Source: Bog-877 sp050734135 (lineage in GTDB: Bacteria; Chloroflexota; Dormibacteria; Aeolococcales; Bog-877). Taken from it: DNA of 64,000 nt. The position numbers and the translations under genes were made by a program. Shown here one piece after another: positions 26,787-35,319 of this stretch. Position 1 is the stretch's first letter, and the number at the start of each line of letters is the position of its first letter. The stretch spans positions 1-64,000 of the forward strand of contig JBOHUG010000072.1 of the NCBI GenBank assembly GCA_050734135.1, in the 5' to 3' direction. The notes under the pieces were generated by a model. It saw only the letters and a list, made by a program, of their open reading frames with translations, was not told the DNA's origin and searched no databases.

Positions 26787-27796
26787 GGATGCGGAGCGGA
26801 CAGCGACCGAGGATCGCCATCAGCGGACGGACCCAAGCTTGTCTCCGGGGCTAATCGGTATTTGGGCCGGCGCTCTCGGAACACCCCTTGGGGGCGCACC
26901 CAGATGAAGGCGATGGTCAGCACCCCCAACACGATCCAGCCGAGCGCCTCGGTGAGACCGGTATGGGCACGGATCTCGGGAAGAAACTGCACCCCCTGCA
27001 GGAGCAGTACGGCGATGATGAAGGTGCCGATGCTGACCCCGAAATCGTTGCCGATCCCCCCGACGATGATGGCGGTCAGGAGGGCCAGGGTCTCCACGTA
27101 GGCCCAGGCGCCGGGTGACCAGCCCCCGATAAAGGCCACCAGCAATGCGCCGCTGACTCCCCCAAAAGCACCGCCAACGGCCTGGCTCAGGAGGCGCATC
27201 TTGACCACACTCACGCCCATCGCAGCGGCGGCATGCTCGTCATCGCGGACCGCTCGAAGAGCCCGCCCCATCGGTCCGCCGGTGAAGCGCCGCATCACCA
27301 GAAACCCCACCAAGCAGGCGAACGCCACCATCCCCACATAGGCCCAGTCTCCCGCCGCCAGACTGAGACCGGAGAAGGGGTTCGGGACCAGGCTGAGTCC
27401 CGACTGCCCGCCCAGGAATCCGGTGTCGGCGCCGACCACGGTCACCGCCATTAAGGAGATCACCAGCATCACCATCGCCTGGTAGTCCTGGCGAATGCGC
27501 TTCAGTCCGGTCACGCCGATGACTACCCCAACCACAGCTCCGGCAACTGCGGCGGCGATCACCGCCAGCCCGAACGGGACGTGTAGCCCGAGTACGTACT
27601 GCTGGAAACCGCCGTTGCCGGTATCGGGGCCGAGCGTGAGGATGGCGTAGGTGTAAGCGCCGGTGGCAATCACGACGATGTACGCCAAGTTGGCCACCCC
27701 CGAAACACCGAACTCCAAGTTCAGGCCCCACGCCGCGATGAGGTCAGTCCCCAAATAGACCAACAGCACTATTCCGTAAAATGCGAGCCCAGTCAT
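26783..27796 (-). CDS. livM: Liv-type ABC transporter permease (LivM), cassette 1
   Basis: The 337-residue protein has about nine hydrophobic segments and the LivM landmarks: the first helix region with LNLEFGVSGVANLAYIV, LRRIRQDYQA-like GLKRIRQDYQAMVML, the coupling helix GRALRAVRDDEHAAAAMGVSV, and TLALLTAIIVGGIGNDFGV. It forms the membrane channel with LivH. The C-terminal RPQGVFRERRPKYRL is basic and cytoplasmic. It is co-transcribed with the cassette-1 ATPases. Confidence 0.93.
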   Translation of the reverse strand: MTGLAFYGIVLLVYLGTDLIAAWGLNLEFGVSGVANLAYIVVIATGAYTYAILTLGPDTGNGGFQQYVLGLHVPFGLAVIAAAVAGAVVGVVIGVTGLKRIRQDYQAMVMLVISLMAVTVVGADTGFLGGQSGLSLVPNPFSGLSLAAGDWAYVGMVAFACLVGFLVMRRFTGGPMGRALRAVRDDEHAAAAMGVSVVKMRLLSQAVGGAFGGVSGALLVAFIGGWSPGAWAYVETLALLTAIIVGGIGNDFGVSIGTFIIAVLLLQGVQFLPEIRAHTGLTEALGWIVLGVLTIAFIWVRPQGVFRERRPKYRLAPETSLGPSADGDPRSLSAPHP

Positions 27797-27833
27797 GGCG
27801 CCGAACCCGGCTTACGGGCGGACCAGTTGGAGC

Positions 27834-28721
27834 TCACGCCAGCAGCCTTCTGGTCGCAGTACCCTTGCCAAACAGACCGCGGGGCCGCACCAGCAGCATT
27901 AGGATCAAGATCGCGAAGGCGATGACGCTCTCGTAGGCGGGATTCCAATAGGCGGCCGATACCTCGGTGGCGATCCCCACCACCAGTCCCCCCGCCATAG
28001 CTCCGTACGGCTGACCCACTCCCCCCAGGACGGCGGCCGCGATCATCGGGACCAAGAATACCGATCCCATGGTGAAATCGAATGACTCAATGGTGATCGC
28101 CAGCGCGATCCCGGCCGCACCACAAAAGGTGCCCGAGATGAGCCAGGCCACATCGCTGACCTGGGTGGTGGAGATCCCGCAGCTTTGGGCCAGCGTTCGA
28201 TTGGACGAGGTGGCGCGCATCGCTCGACCCAGCTGGGTTCGGGTCAGCAGCAGGTGAAGTCCGAGCATGAGCACCACCGTCACACCTAGGATGGTGAGTT
28301 GGGAACTGGTCAGGTTGAAGTCGAGAAATCTAAGCGTCGCCCCGCTCAGATTGCCGTACGACTGAGTCGCCGGGCCAGCCACCGCCACGATCAGATACTC
28401 AAGGACGATTCCCGCGGAAACGGTCACGATGACCAGGCTGAACGGCTGCACTCCCCGGCGGGTTAGCGGCGCGATCAGCCCCCGGCTGAATGCGACGGAA
28501 ACCACCCCAATCGCGAGCCCTCCCAGAGCCATCACCAGCCAGATGTTGAGCCCGAGGCCCAAGAGGAACAGACCCAGAAAGGCTCCCAGACTCAGGAAAG
28601 CCCCGTAGGTGATGTTGAGAAGATTGCTGATCCCGAATTGCAGGGTGAAGCCAACCGCTCCCAACGACAACACCGCTCCCGAGACGATCCCGAACCCGAT
28701 TGACTCGATCAGCAGCTGCAC
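27834..28721 (-). CDS. livH: Liv-type ABC transporter permease (LivH), cassette 1
   Basis: The 295-residue permease has eight or so helices and LivH motifs: GAVGFTLQFGISNLLNITYG, the coupling helix GRAMRATSSNRTLAQSCGI, and MIAAAVLGGVGQPYGAM. It ends in RPRGLFGKGTATRRLL. Translation starts at GTG 28721 after GAGGAG. It sits between the binding protein and LivM genes with short gaps, as expected for one operon read on the minus strand. Confidence 0.93.
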   Translation of the reverse strand: MQLLIESIGFGIVSGAVLSLGAVGFTLQFGISNLLNITYGAFLSLGAFLGLFLLGLGLNIWLVMALGGLAIGVVSVAFSRGLIAPLTRRGVQPFSLVIVTVSAGIVLEYLIVAVAGPATQSYGNLSGATLRFLDFNLTSSQLTILGVTVVLMLGLHLLLTRTQLGRAMRATSSNRTLAQSCGISTTQVSDVAWLISGTFCGAAGIALAITIESFDFTMGSVFLVPMIAAAVLGGVGQPYGAMAGGLVVGIATEVSAAYWNPAYESVIAFAILILMLLVRPRGLFGKGTATRRLLA

Positions 28722-28793
28722 TCAAGACTCCTCGGAATATGCTGTCGCCGGTTGTCTTGAGACGGATGCCGAACCAGCACGGCGCGACCAGGC

Positions 28794-30080
28794 TTAGCCC
28801 AGCAGTTTCGATACCTCGGCAGCGGAGATCAACGTGGATCGCTTGGAGGTCGAGGAGCCGGTGAATACGTCCGCCGCAAAGGCCCCGGCGAAATTATGGT
28901 ACTTGTTGAAGGAGACTGAGCCCAAGACACCCACGTACTGGATCTTCTTCCCCTCCGAGAGCGCCTTCTTTCCGGCCGCGAAGCTGTCCACGATCTTGGC
29001 TCCCGAGCTCGGCTCCGCCACCTTGGTGACGTCGGCGTTGTATACGGATCCCTTAGCGCTCTTCGCCATCACCATCGCCAACGCGAGAATGTTGATGCCG
29101 TCGTAGATGGAGGCGGGCGGTCCCACCGAGGCCAGGGTGTTGGCGACGCCATGGGTCTTGGGGTCGGCCAGGAGCGCTCCCTTGTAAACGGAGAAGGCGC
29201 TGGTGCTCTGGCTGAAGTACGAGCCAACCAAGAAGACGTGATGGAAGATGTAGGAGGAGCCGACCGCCTTGGACACCGCCGAGTACCAGTCTGGCGTCAA
29301 GGAATCTGTCGCCGTGATCATTGTCGGCAGGTGACCGTTGTTCAACTGCGAATAGTTGGAAAGGAATGTCGCCGTCGTCTGCGGGTCGGCGTCGAACACC
29401 AACGCATCCGGGTGAAGTGCGAGCACGTTCGCAGCTGTGCTGGAGTATGAGGTCGCATCAGCGGGCACGGTGATATCCGTTGAGAGCTTGACGTGGAGCC
29501 CCGTTGCGGCCTTCTTGATTCCCGGAACGTTGCCGGTGTCGGTGGAGTTGTCCTCGAAGACCACCGCTACCTTCTTGTAGCCCTTCTGCGAGGCATAGGC
29601 AATCATGGCAGCGCCGTTGGCGTCGTCAGCCGGAGTGAGCCGCCAGAAGTACTTGTCGGTGGTCTTGTCGTATGCCGTTAGTCCTGCCGCTGTGACGAAT
29701 GGAATCTGAGCTCGATTGACCAACGGGATGGTGGTGGCGGCGGTGTTGGTCTCCAACCCTGCAGCCATGTCGAAGTTGGAGATTGTTCCGATCGCTCGGG
29801 TCACGTTGGGCACAGCGTCAGCGGGGTCCCCGGTGTCGTCCACTGAGGTGCACTGCATCTTGTGACCGAGCACCCCACCCGCCTTGTTGATCAGGTCGGT
29901 GGCGGCAATGCAGGGCGCCGAGAGCAGAGTGCCAAACTCCGCCGCGGGCCCGGAAAAGGGAGCAACTATTCCGACATTTATCGGGCCCGACTGGAGTCCG
30001 GTGTCAGCCGCAGCGGTGATCCCGCTGTTGGCTACCAGCGCCGCGAGTCCTGCCAAGGGTATGACCAGAAACTTACGCAT
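28794..30080 (-). CDS. livK: Liv-type periplasmic/extracellular solute-binding protein, cassette 1
   Basis: The 428-residue protein has a signal peptide (MRKFLVIPLAGLAALVANSG, AAA site) and a type I periplasmic-binding fold: INVGIVAPFSGPAAEFG, INKAGGVLGHKMQC, FDMAAGLETNTAATTIPLVN, YKKVAVVFEDNS. No lipobox cysteine follows the signal, so lipid anchoring is not evident. The start is ATG 30080 with GGAGGG seven bases before. The ending FNKYHNFAGAFAADVF is shared with the other two binding proteins of this window, so they are paralogues. A consensus-like promoter lies about 200 bases upstream. Confidence 0.92.
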   Translation of the reverse strand: MRKFLVIPLAGLAALVANSGITAAADTGLQSGPINVGIVAPFSGPAAEFGTLLSAPCIAATDLINKAGGVLGHKMQCTSVDDTGDPADAVPNVTRAIGTISNFDMAAGLETNTAATTIPLVNRAQIPFVTAAGLTAYDKTTDKYFWRLTPADDANGAAMIAYASQKGYKKVAVVFEDNSTDTGNVPGIKKAATGLHVKLSTDITVPADATSYSSTAANVLALHPDALVFDADPQTTATFLSNYSQLNNGHLPTMITATDSLTPDWYSAVSKAVGSSYIFHHVFLVGSYFSQSTSAFSVYKGALLADPKTHGVANTLASVGPPASIYDGINILALAMVMAKSAKGSVYNADVTKVAEPSSGAKIVDSFAAGKKALSEGKKIQYVGVLGSVSFNKYHNFAGAFAADVFTGSSTSKRSTLISAAEVSKLLG

Positions 30081-30288
30081 CCACCTTCCCTCCATCCGAC
30101 TCAGAGTGAGCATTCCCGCGGCTACTCACGGTCCCCGACTCTCCGACGCTCCGTCCGCCTACCCGGTGGAGGAGCAGATCCGGATGCCTCAGTACGCCAC
30201 GAGAACCTGGCTCCGACTGCGCTTGGGAACTCGCCGCTGGTCGACTCGGGCACTTGGAATCCCGCTCCCCCTTACTTGAGTAGGGAGT

Positions 30289-30318
30289 ATTATAGGTCTG
30301 CCCCGTCTGACGGTGCAA
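30289..30318 (-). promoter_or_regulatory. Sigma-70-type promoter for the cassette-1 Liv operon
   Basis: On the minus strand a TTGCAC box (30318-30313) is followed after 18 bp by a perfect TATAAT (30294-30289). Transcription would begin near 30282, leaving a leader of about 200 bases before the binding-protein ATG. The same intergenic region must also serve the divergent 30401 operon. Confidence 0.6.
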
Positions 30319-30400
30319 GCGGCGCGGTTCGGGTCTTTCCTCAGGGGATTCTTAGAACTCCTGTGAGGGTGGCGGCCCACTTCGGGGAGGTGCGAGTAGG

Positions 30401-30901
30401 GTGGTGCAGGTGCTATCTCTGCGACTCAGGGTCAACGATCGTGAGCGCACCGACGAGGTCGAACCGCGGCTCTTGCTGGTCCACTATCTGCGGGAGGTCT
30501 GTGGGCTCACCGGTAGTCACGTCGGCTGTGACACCAGCCAATGCGGCGCCTGCACCGTCCTGATGAACGGTGCTCCGGTGAAGTCCTGCAACGTGCTGGC
30601 GGTTCAGGCGGAGGGTTCCGAGGTGACCACCATCGAGGGCTTAGCCAGCGCCGAAGGACTGCATCCGCTCCAGATTGCCTTCCGAGCGGAGCACGCCCTG
30701 CAGTGTGGCTTCTGCACCCCGGGGTTCATCATGGCCGCTTCGGTCCTGCTCGCGGGCAATCCCAGTCCCACTGATGGGGAGATCGACGCCGGTCTGGAGG
30801 GCAACCTCTGCCGCTGCACCGGATACGTCAACATCCGCAAGGCGGTGAAGGCAGCTGGTCGGGTGGTGGCAGAGGGGGCGGGAGCCCCCGTCGCGAGCTA
30901 G
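30401..30901 (+). CDS. [2Fe-2S] small subunit of a molybdenum hydroxylase (CoxS-like)
   Basis: The 166-residue protein has both iron-sulfur clusters of this family. The plant-ferredoxin cluster is at Cys43, Cys48, Cys51 and Cys63 (GCDTSQCGACTVLMNG). The second is at Cys102, Cys105, Cys137 and Cys139 (QCGFCTPGFIM and LCRCTGYVNI). It carries electrons from the molybdenum centre to the FAD subunit. The GTG start has GGGGAGG ten bases upstream. It begins an operon with the FAD subunit and maturation genes. The only large subunit in the window is at 13979. Confidence 0.95.
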   Translation: MVQVLSLRLRVNDRERTDEVEPRLLLVHYLREVCGLTGSHVGCDTSQCGACTVLMNGAPVKSCNVLAVQAEGSEVTTIEGLASAEGLHPLQIAFRAEHALQCGFCTPGFIMAASVLLAGNPSPTDGEIDAGLEGNLCRCTGYVNIRKAVKAAGRVVAEGAGAPVAS

Positions 30902-30918
30902 GACCGCAGCGCCGCCCC

Positions 30919-31731
30919 ATGAGACCCGCGTCGTTCGAGTACTCCCGCGCCTCCTCGGTGGCTGAGGCGGTAAATCAGCTGGGAGCGGCTGGCCCCGAGG
31001 CGAAGGTGATCTCCGGTGGCCAGAGCCTGCTCCCGATGATGCGGGTGCGTCTCGCCCAGCCGACGCATCTAGTCGACATCAACCGGATCCCCGGTCTCGA
31101 CTACGTCAAAGTGGACTCCGAGCGGCTACGGGTTGGCGCCCTGGTTCGTCACGCTGACCTTGCCCGCTCAGTGGTGGTGCGACGGCAGCTCCCTTTGCTG
31201 GCCGAGATGGCGGCGGAGATCGGCGACACCCAGATTCGCAACCGAGGCACCATCGGTGGGGTCATGGCCCATGCCGACCCCGGAGGCGACTACCCGACGC
31301 TGGCGGTAATGTTGGACGCCACCGTGGTGACCGACCGCCGGGAGATCCCTGCGGCCGACTTCTTTCAGCACCTCTTCACCACCCCGCTGGAGGCGGATGA
31401 ACTGGTGTGCGAGATCACCTTCCCACTCGCCTCGGGACCCCACCACTACCTCAAGTTCAGGCTCCGGCGCTACGACTGGGCGATCGTGGGCGCTGGGGTC
31501 CAGCGGCTGGGGTCAGGCTGGCGAGTTGGACTAACCCATGTGGGCCCCACGCCGGCACGTCTGCGTTCGGTCGAGATCGCGCTGGACGCGGAAGCCCCCG
31601 TTGCCGAGGCGGCCCAGCTGGCCTCCGAGGGACTGGATCCCCCCAGCGACGTGCGCGCCAGCTCAGAGTACCGGCTCCACCTCGCTCGGGTGCTCACCAG
31701 GCGCGCCCTGGAGCTGGCGGCGCTGGACTGA
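30919..31731 (+). CDS. FAD-binding medium subunit of a molybdenum hydroxylase (CoxM-like)
   Basis: The 270-residue protein has the FAD PP-binding loops VISGGQSLLPMMRVRL near residue 31 and NRGTIGGVMAHADPGGDYP near 109-127, followed by the C-terminal CO-dehydrogenase flavoprotein domain (RLRRYDWAIVGAGV, HVGPTPARLRSVE). It passes electrons to the quinone pool or another acceptor. It begins 17 bp after the small-subunit gene. Its length and motifs are complete. Confidence 0.94.
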   Translation: MRPASFEYSRASSVAEAVNQLGAAGPEAKVISGGQSLLPMMRVRLAQPTHLVDINRIPGLDYVKVDSERLRVGALVRHADLARSVVVRRQLPLLAEMAAEIGDTQIRNRGTIGGVMAHADPGGDYPTLAVMLDATVVTDRREIPAADFFQHLFTTPLEADELVCEITFPLASGPHHYLKFRLRRYDWAIVGAGVQRLGSGWRVGLTHVGPTPARLRSVEIALDAEAPVAEAAQLASEGLDPPSDVRASSEYRLHLARVLTRRALELAALD

Positions 31732-31791
31732 TGGGACCGGTCCCTCAGCGGCTTCCCCGGAGGTAAGTCGTGACCGCCACCGGGGCTGCCG

Positions 31792-32856
31792 ATGCTTGAG
31801 GTGATGACGATCTTGGACAGCTGGGCGCCGGCTGTCCCCGCCGTGGGCCTGGCGACCGTCATTGGAACCACCGGCTCCACCCCTCGCCCGGTGGGTGCTC
31901 GACTGGTGGTGGCGCCAGACGGACGCATGGGCGGGTCGATCAGCGGCGGCTGTCTCGAGGCCGATGTCGTCGAAGAGGTACTGCGAACTCTCAGTGGCGT
32001 AGCACCTCCTCGGCTGCTGCATTACGGGATCAGCGACGAGCTGGGCTGGTCGGTGGGGCTGGCCTGCGGCGGCGAGGTGGACGTGTTCGTCGAGCGACTC
32101 CGGTGGTCTCTGGACGACCCCGTCGTCGCCGCGCTTCGAGACGGAGTGGCCCAGGGCCAGGCGGTCGCCATCTGCACCACCTTGGAGGGTCAGTCTGCCG
32201 GCAGTCACCTCGTTGCGACCGCCGAGCAGCTGGTCGGCGATCCCAGCCCGTTCGGTGGCGCGGCAGAGCTCCGAGAGATGGCAAACTCGCGGCTGTCGAG
32301 CGGCGTCGCGGGCATCGATCAGCTTCCGACTGGGGCCACCTTTATCCAACCGCTGGTGCCGCCACCGAAGCTGGTGATCGTGGGAGCGGTGGACGTGGCC
32401 AGTGTCCTGAGCGGTCTCGCCAAGAGCCTGGGTTACCAAGTCATCGTGATCGACCCGCGGGAGCGCTTCTGCACCCGTGAACGCTTCCCTCTGGCGGATC
32501 AATTGGTGGTCGCTTGGCCCCAGGGGGCCCTAGCCGGAATCCCCCTCGGGCCCCGCGATGCCGCCGTCTGCCTGACCCACGATCCCAAGTTCGACGACCC
32601 GACGCTGGCGAGCCTGATGGCAGGAGCGGTGGGTTACATCGGTGCGGTCGGCAGCAGCCGAACCCAGGCGGCACGGCGCGAGCGCTTGGCCCTAGCTGGA
32701 GCTTCCACAGCTGACTTGGCGCGAATCCACGGGCCAGTCGGTCTCGATCTCGGGGCAGCTTCCCCGAGGGAGATGGCGCTCGAGATTCTCGCCGAGCTGG
32801 TCGGGGCTCGCAACCAGCGAACCGGTGGCCCCCGCAGTTCGGCAACCCAACTTTGA
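31792..32856 (+). CDS. XdhC/CoxI family maturation protein
   Basis: The 354-residue protein has the N-terminal XdhC/CoxI domain (VIGTTGSTPRPVGARLVV, GGSISGGCLEADVVEE) and the C-terminal Rossmann-like XdhC_C domain (VIVGAVDVASVLSGLAKSLG, YIGAVGSSRTQAARRERL). XdhC proteins bind molybdenum cofactor, help its sulfuration and insert it into xanthine dehydrogenase-type enzymes. Its place behind the S and M subunit genes fits that job. The stop overlaps the next start by 4 bp. Confidence 0.92.
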   Translation: MLEVMTILDSWAPAVPAVGLATVIGTTGSTPRPVGARLVVAPDGRMGGSISGGCLEADVVEEVLRTLSGVAPPRLLHYGISDELGWSVGLACGGEVDVFVERLRWSLDDPVVAALRDGVAQGQAVAICTTLEGQSAGSHLVATAEQLVGDPSPFGGAAELREMANSRLSSGVAGIDQLPTGATFIQPLVPPPKLVIVGAVDVASVLSGLAKSLGYQVIVIDPRERFCTRERFPLADQLVVAWPQGALAGIPLGPRDAAVCLTHDPKFDDPTLASLMAGAVGYIGAVGSSRTQAARRERLALAGASTADLARIHGPVGLDLGAASPREMALEILAELVGARNQRTGGPRSSATQL

Positions 32857-33515
32857 GCTCGTCGGCGTTAACCTCTCCGCCACAACCACTCGTGGTGCTG
32901 GCGGCCGGGCTGAGCACTCGGATGGGTTCGGCGAAGCCGCTCTTGCGCTGGCGGAACGCAACGCTGCTGCAGCACGCCTGCGCCGCCGCCCGGCAGGGAG
33001 GCGCGGACCCTATTCTGGTCGTCGCTGACGATCCCCCTTGGTTACAAGCACGAGCGGGTGATGTCGGGAATGTGGACTGGGTACGAAGTTCCACGCCAAT
33101 CTCAGGGCAGTCCCACTCACTCCGAGCCGGCCTGGCGGCCGCCACTGAAGCGGCTCCCGATGCCGCGGCGGTTCTGATTGTGCTGGTTGATCAGGTCGGA
33201 CTCCGAGAGGAGGCAGTTCGGCTCATCCTCTCGGTGGTCGCCAGCAGTGGCGCTGACGCGTGGGTGGCTGACTACGGGGTCCGGCCCCGAGCGCCTGGCC
33301 ATCCGGTCGCCCTGGGGCGCCCGACCTGGCCTTTGGTCGAGCGGCTACGTGGGGATTCCGGGGCACGCGCCTTTTTGACTCAATCCAAGACCTCACCGAC
33401 CAAGGTGGAGTGGGTGCCGATGCCACAGGCTTGGCGGCCCCTGGACTGCGACACTCCCGACGACTACCGGAGACTGCTGACGCTGGACTCCGCCGACCCA
33501 CAGGAAGAGACCTGA
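32853..33515 (+). CDS. Molybdenum cofactor cytidylyltransferase-like (MocA) nucleotidyltransferase
   Basis: The 220-residue GT-A-fold nucleotidyltransferase has the signature VLAAGLSTRMGSAKPLLRW, SGQSHSLRAGL, the metal-binding Asp in VLVDQVGL, and the PGHPVALGR segment. MocA-type enzymes transfer CMP to molybdopterin to give the dinucleotide cofactor used by CO-dehydrogenase-like hydroxylases. The frame starts at TTG 32853, overlapping the XdhC stop. A start slightly further in is possible because the first 14 residues are Ser/Pro-rich. It belongs to the 30401 operon. Confidence 0.88.
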   Translation: MSSSALTSPPQPLVVLAAGLSTRMGSAKPLLRWRNATLLQHACAAARQGGADPILVVADDPPWLQARAGDVGNVDWVRSSTPISGQSHSLRAGLAAATEAAPDAAAVLIVLVDQVGLREEAVRLILSVVASSGADAWVADYGVRPRAPGHPVALGRPTWPLVERLRGDSGARAFLTQSKTSPTKVEWVPMPQAWRPLDCDTPDDYRRLLTLDSADPQEET

Positions 33516-33542
33516 TGCGCCGGTGCGGAGCGCTTTCCCCCG

Positions 33543-34594
33543 TTGGTGCGACAGGTGCGCTTTGAGCTGGTCCCGGTCGAGACCATTTTGGGTGAGCCAG
33601 GGCGCTCGCGGGGCCGGATTCTGTGCCGGGATCTTCAGGATCCCGGCCGAACCACGCTCCGCCGAGAGGGTCACCGTCTAGAGCGGCCGGACGACCTGCG
33701 CCTGGACGCCACCGAATCCCGGCCCCTGCACCTGGCGTTTCTGCAGCCGGGAGATATCGGAGAGGATGAGGCTGGACTTTGCGTCGCCCGGGCCCTGGCC
33801 GGACCGGGAGTGTCGATCGGACGGCCAGTCCAGTCGCAGGTGACCCGTCGGGCGGCCGGGCGAGTCCTGGTGGCCGCCAACCGGGCCTCGTTCCGAAGGC
33901 TGAGCCGCCACTCGGACATAACCATCTTCACGCTCCCTGACGGGATGACCGTCGAAGAGGGGCGATCGGTGGCGGGGGCGAAGATCACCCGCTGCGTATC
34001 CGCGGATCAGAGGTCGAGGAACTCCAAGAAATCGGGGCGGAGGTGGGCCAGCGGGTGATTTCCGTTCGTGCCTTGCGACCCCTCCGACTAGACGTAGTCA
34101 TCTTGTGGGCAACTCACCTCCGTTCGGCGGGAGCCACTTGAGTTGGCCCTGCTCAAGAGGGTCGCCTGGTACCGGGGACGGCCGACAGGGTTGGAACGTC
34201 TGCCGAGGCTGGAGGATGCCCTGCCGAAGTCGCGGAGCGCGCTCGGCAGGAGCAGTGAACTGGCCCTGCTGGTCGGCGCCGTGTCGACCGACCTCCTCGC
34301 CCCCCTTGGACCGCCTTGCTCACCGCCGGCGCAGCCGTGGTGAGCCGCGGTCTTCCGGCAAACCTCGGCGGCGGCGGCGTGAAGTTGGAGGTTTGTCCCG
34401 TCATCGCGGTCTCCTCCTTCGGCATGTTCTTCCGCCGGACCGTCCTCGACCTGCTGCTGGCCCGCCGCTTCTGGGGAGCCCAACTCGATGCGACTTTTCT
34501 TCGCGGACTTGTCCACGGCGGCCTGCTGTCCCGTGAGCTCATCTACCACTACCCCGCCTCCGGGGCGGCCACCGACATGGAGGAGACCGCGTGA
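33543..34594 (+). pseudogene. Broken molybdopterin-binding protein gene (MoeA/MogA-like domain)
   Basis: Three successive reading frames together reconstruct one protein. The first (33543 to about 33990) runs FELVPVETILGEP to TIFTLPDGMTVEEGRSVAGAKIT. The second continues with PLRIRGSEVEELQEIGAEVG until about 34130. The third gives LELALLKRVAWYRGRPTGLE and LVGAVSTD until about 34310. The first frame then resumes with LLTAGAAVVSRGLPANLGGG to VLDLLLARRFWGAQL. One missing C near 33992, one extra T near 34122 and a further indel near 34310 explain the shifts. Intact relatives in Cox-like clusters bind molybdopterin. Its terminal TGA overlaps the CoxG start by 4 bp. Sequencing or assembly error is the alternative. 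Confidence 0.75.
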
Positions 34595-35184
34595 TCCTTG
34601 ACAACCAATTCCGTGTGTCGATTCCGCCCGAGCAGCTCTGGCCGCTGCTGCAGGATTTAGAGAGGATTGCGCCCTGTCTGCCAGGTGGCCAGATCACTGA
34701 GCGCCTCGACTCGATGACCTTCCGTGGCACGATCACCATCAAGGTGGGGCCGGTGGTAGTGAACTATGCCGGATCGGCCCGGGTACTGGAATCGGATCCG
34801 GAATCGGGGCGGATGGTGGTGCGGTGCGAGGGCCGCGAGACGAGGGGCCCAGGCAGCGCCAACGCCGACATCGCCATCACCATCGCGGCCGATCCGCTCG
34901 GGTCATTCGGACAAATCCGGTCGGATGTCACAGTCACCGGCCGGGTGGCTCAATTCGGTCGCGGAATGATGCAGGAGGTCGGTGATCGATTGCTGACCCA
35001 GTTTGCCGCCTGTGTGGAGCAGAGGGTCGCCGACACCCAAACCGTTGAGGGTGTTGGGGGGGGATCAACCGCGGTCGAGTCAACTGCGGCCGGGGCGCCG
35101 CCCGCGGCTCCGACCCAGATCAAGTTACTCAAAGTACTCATGAGCATCCTCTGGGACCGAATTCGCTTCTGGCGAACCCACTAG
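34591..35184 (+). CDS. CoxG-like SRPBCC protein
   Basis: The 197-residue protein has the CoxG/SRPBCC helix-grip fold sequence: FRVSIPPEQLWPLLQDLERIAPCLPGGQITE, FRGTITIKVGPVVVNYAGSA, DIAITIAADPLGSFGQIRSDVTVTGRVAQFGRGM, and a C-terminal Ala/Thr/Pro linker ending in an amphipathic anchor (IKLLKVLMSILWDRIRFW). CoxG recruits CO dehydrogenase to the cytoplasmic membrane. A paralogue here would link the hydroxylase to the respiratory chain. GTG start overlapping the preceding pseudogene stop (GTGA). Confidence 0.9.
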   Translation: MILDNQFRVSIPPEQLWPLLQDLERIAPCLPGGQITERLDSMTFRGTITIKVGPVVVNYAGSARVLESDPESGRMVVRCEGRETRGPGSANADIAITIAADPLGSFGQIRSDVTVTGRVAQFGRGMMQEVGDRLLTQFAACVEQRVADTQTVEGVGGGSTAVESTAAGAPPAAPTQIKLLKVLMSILWDRIRFWRTH

Positions 35185-35319
35185 AAGGGGACCAGGGGAA
35201 CTGCGCGCCGGTCTTCCCTACCGCTAGGGCGGTGCTCGCTCAGTCCCGACAGCACCGCCGACGCCAACCTGCGCATAATCCACTTCTCTGAGGACCAGCT
35301 GGGTGAGGAGGATCTCCAG

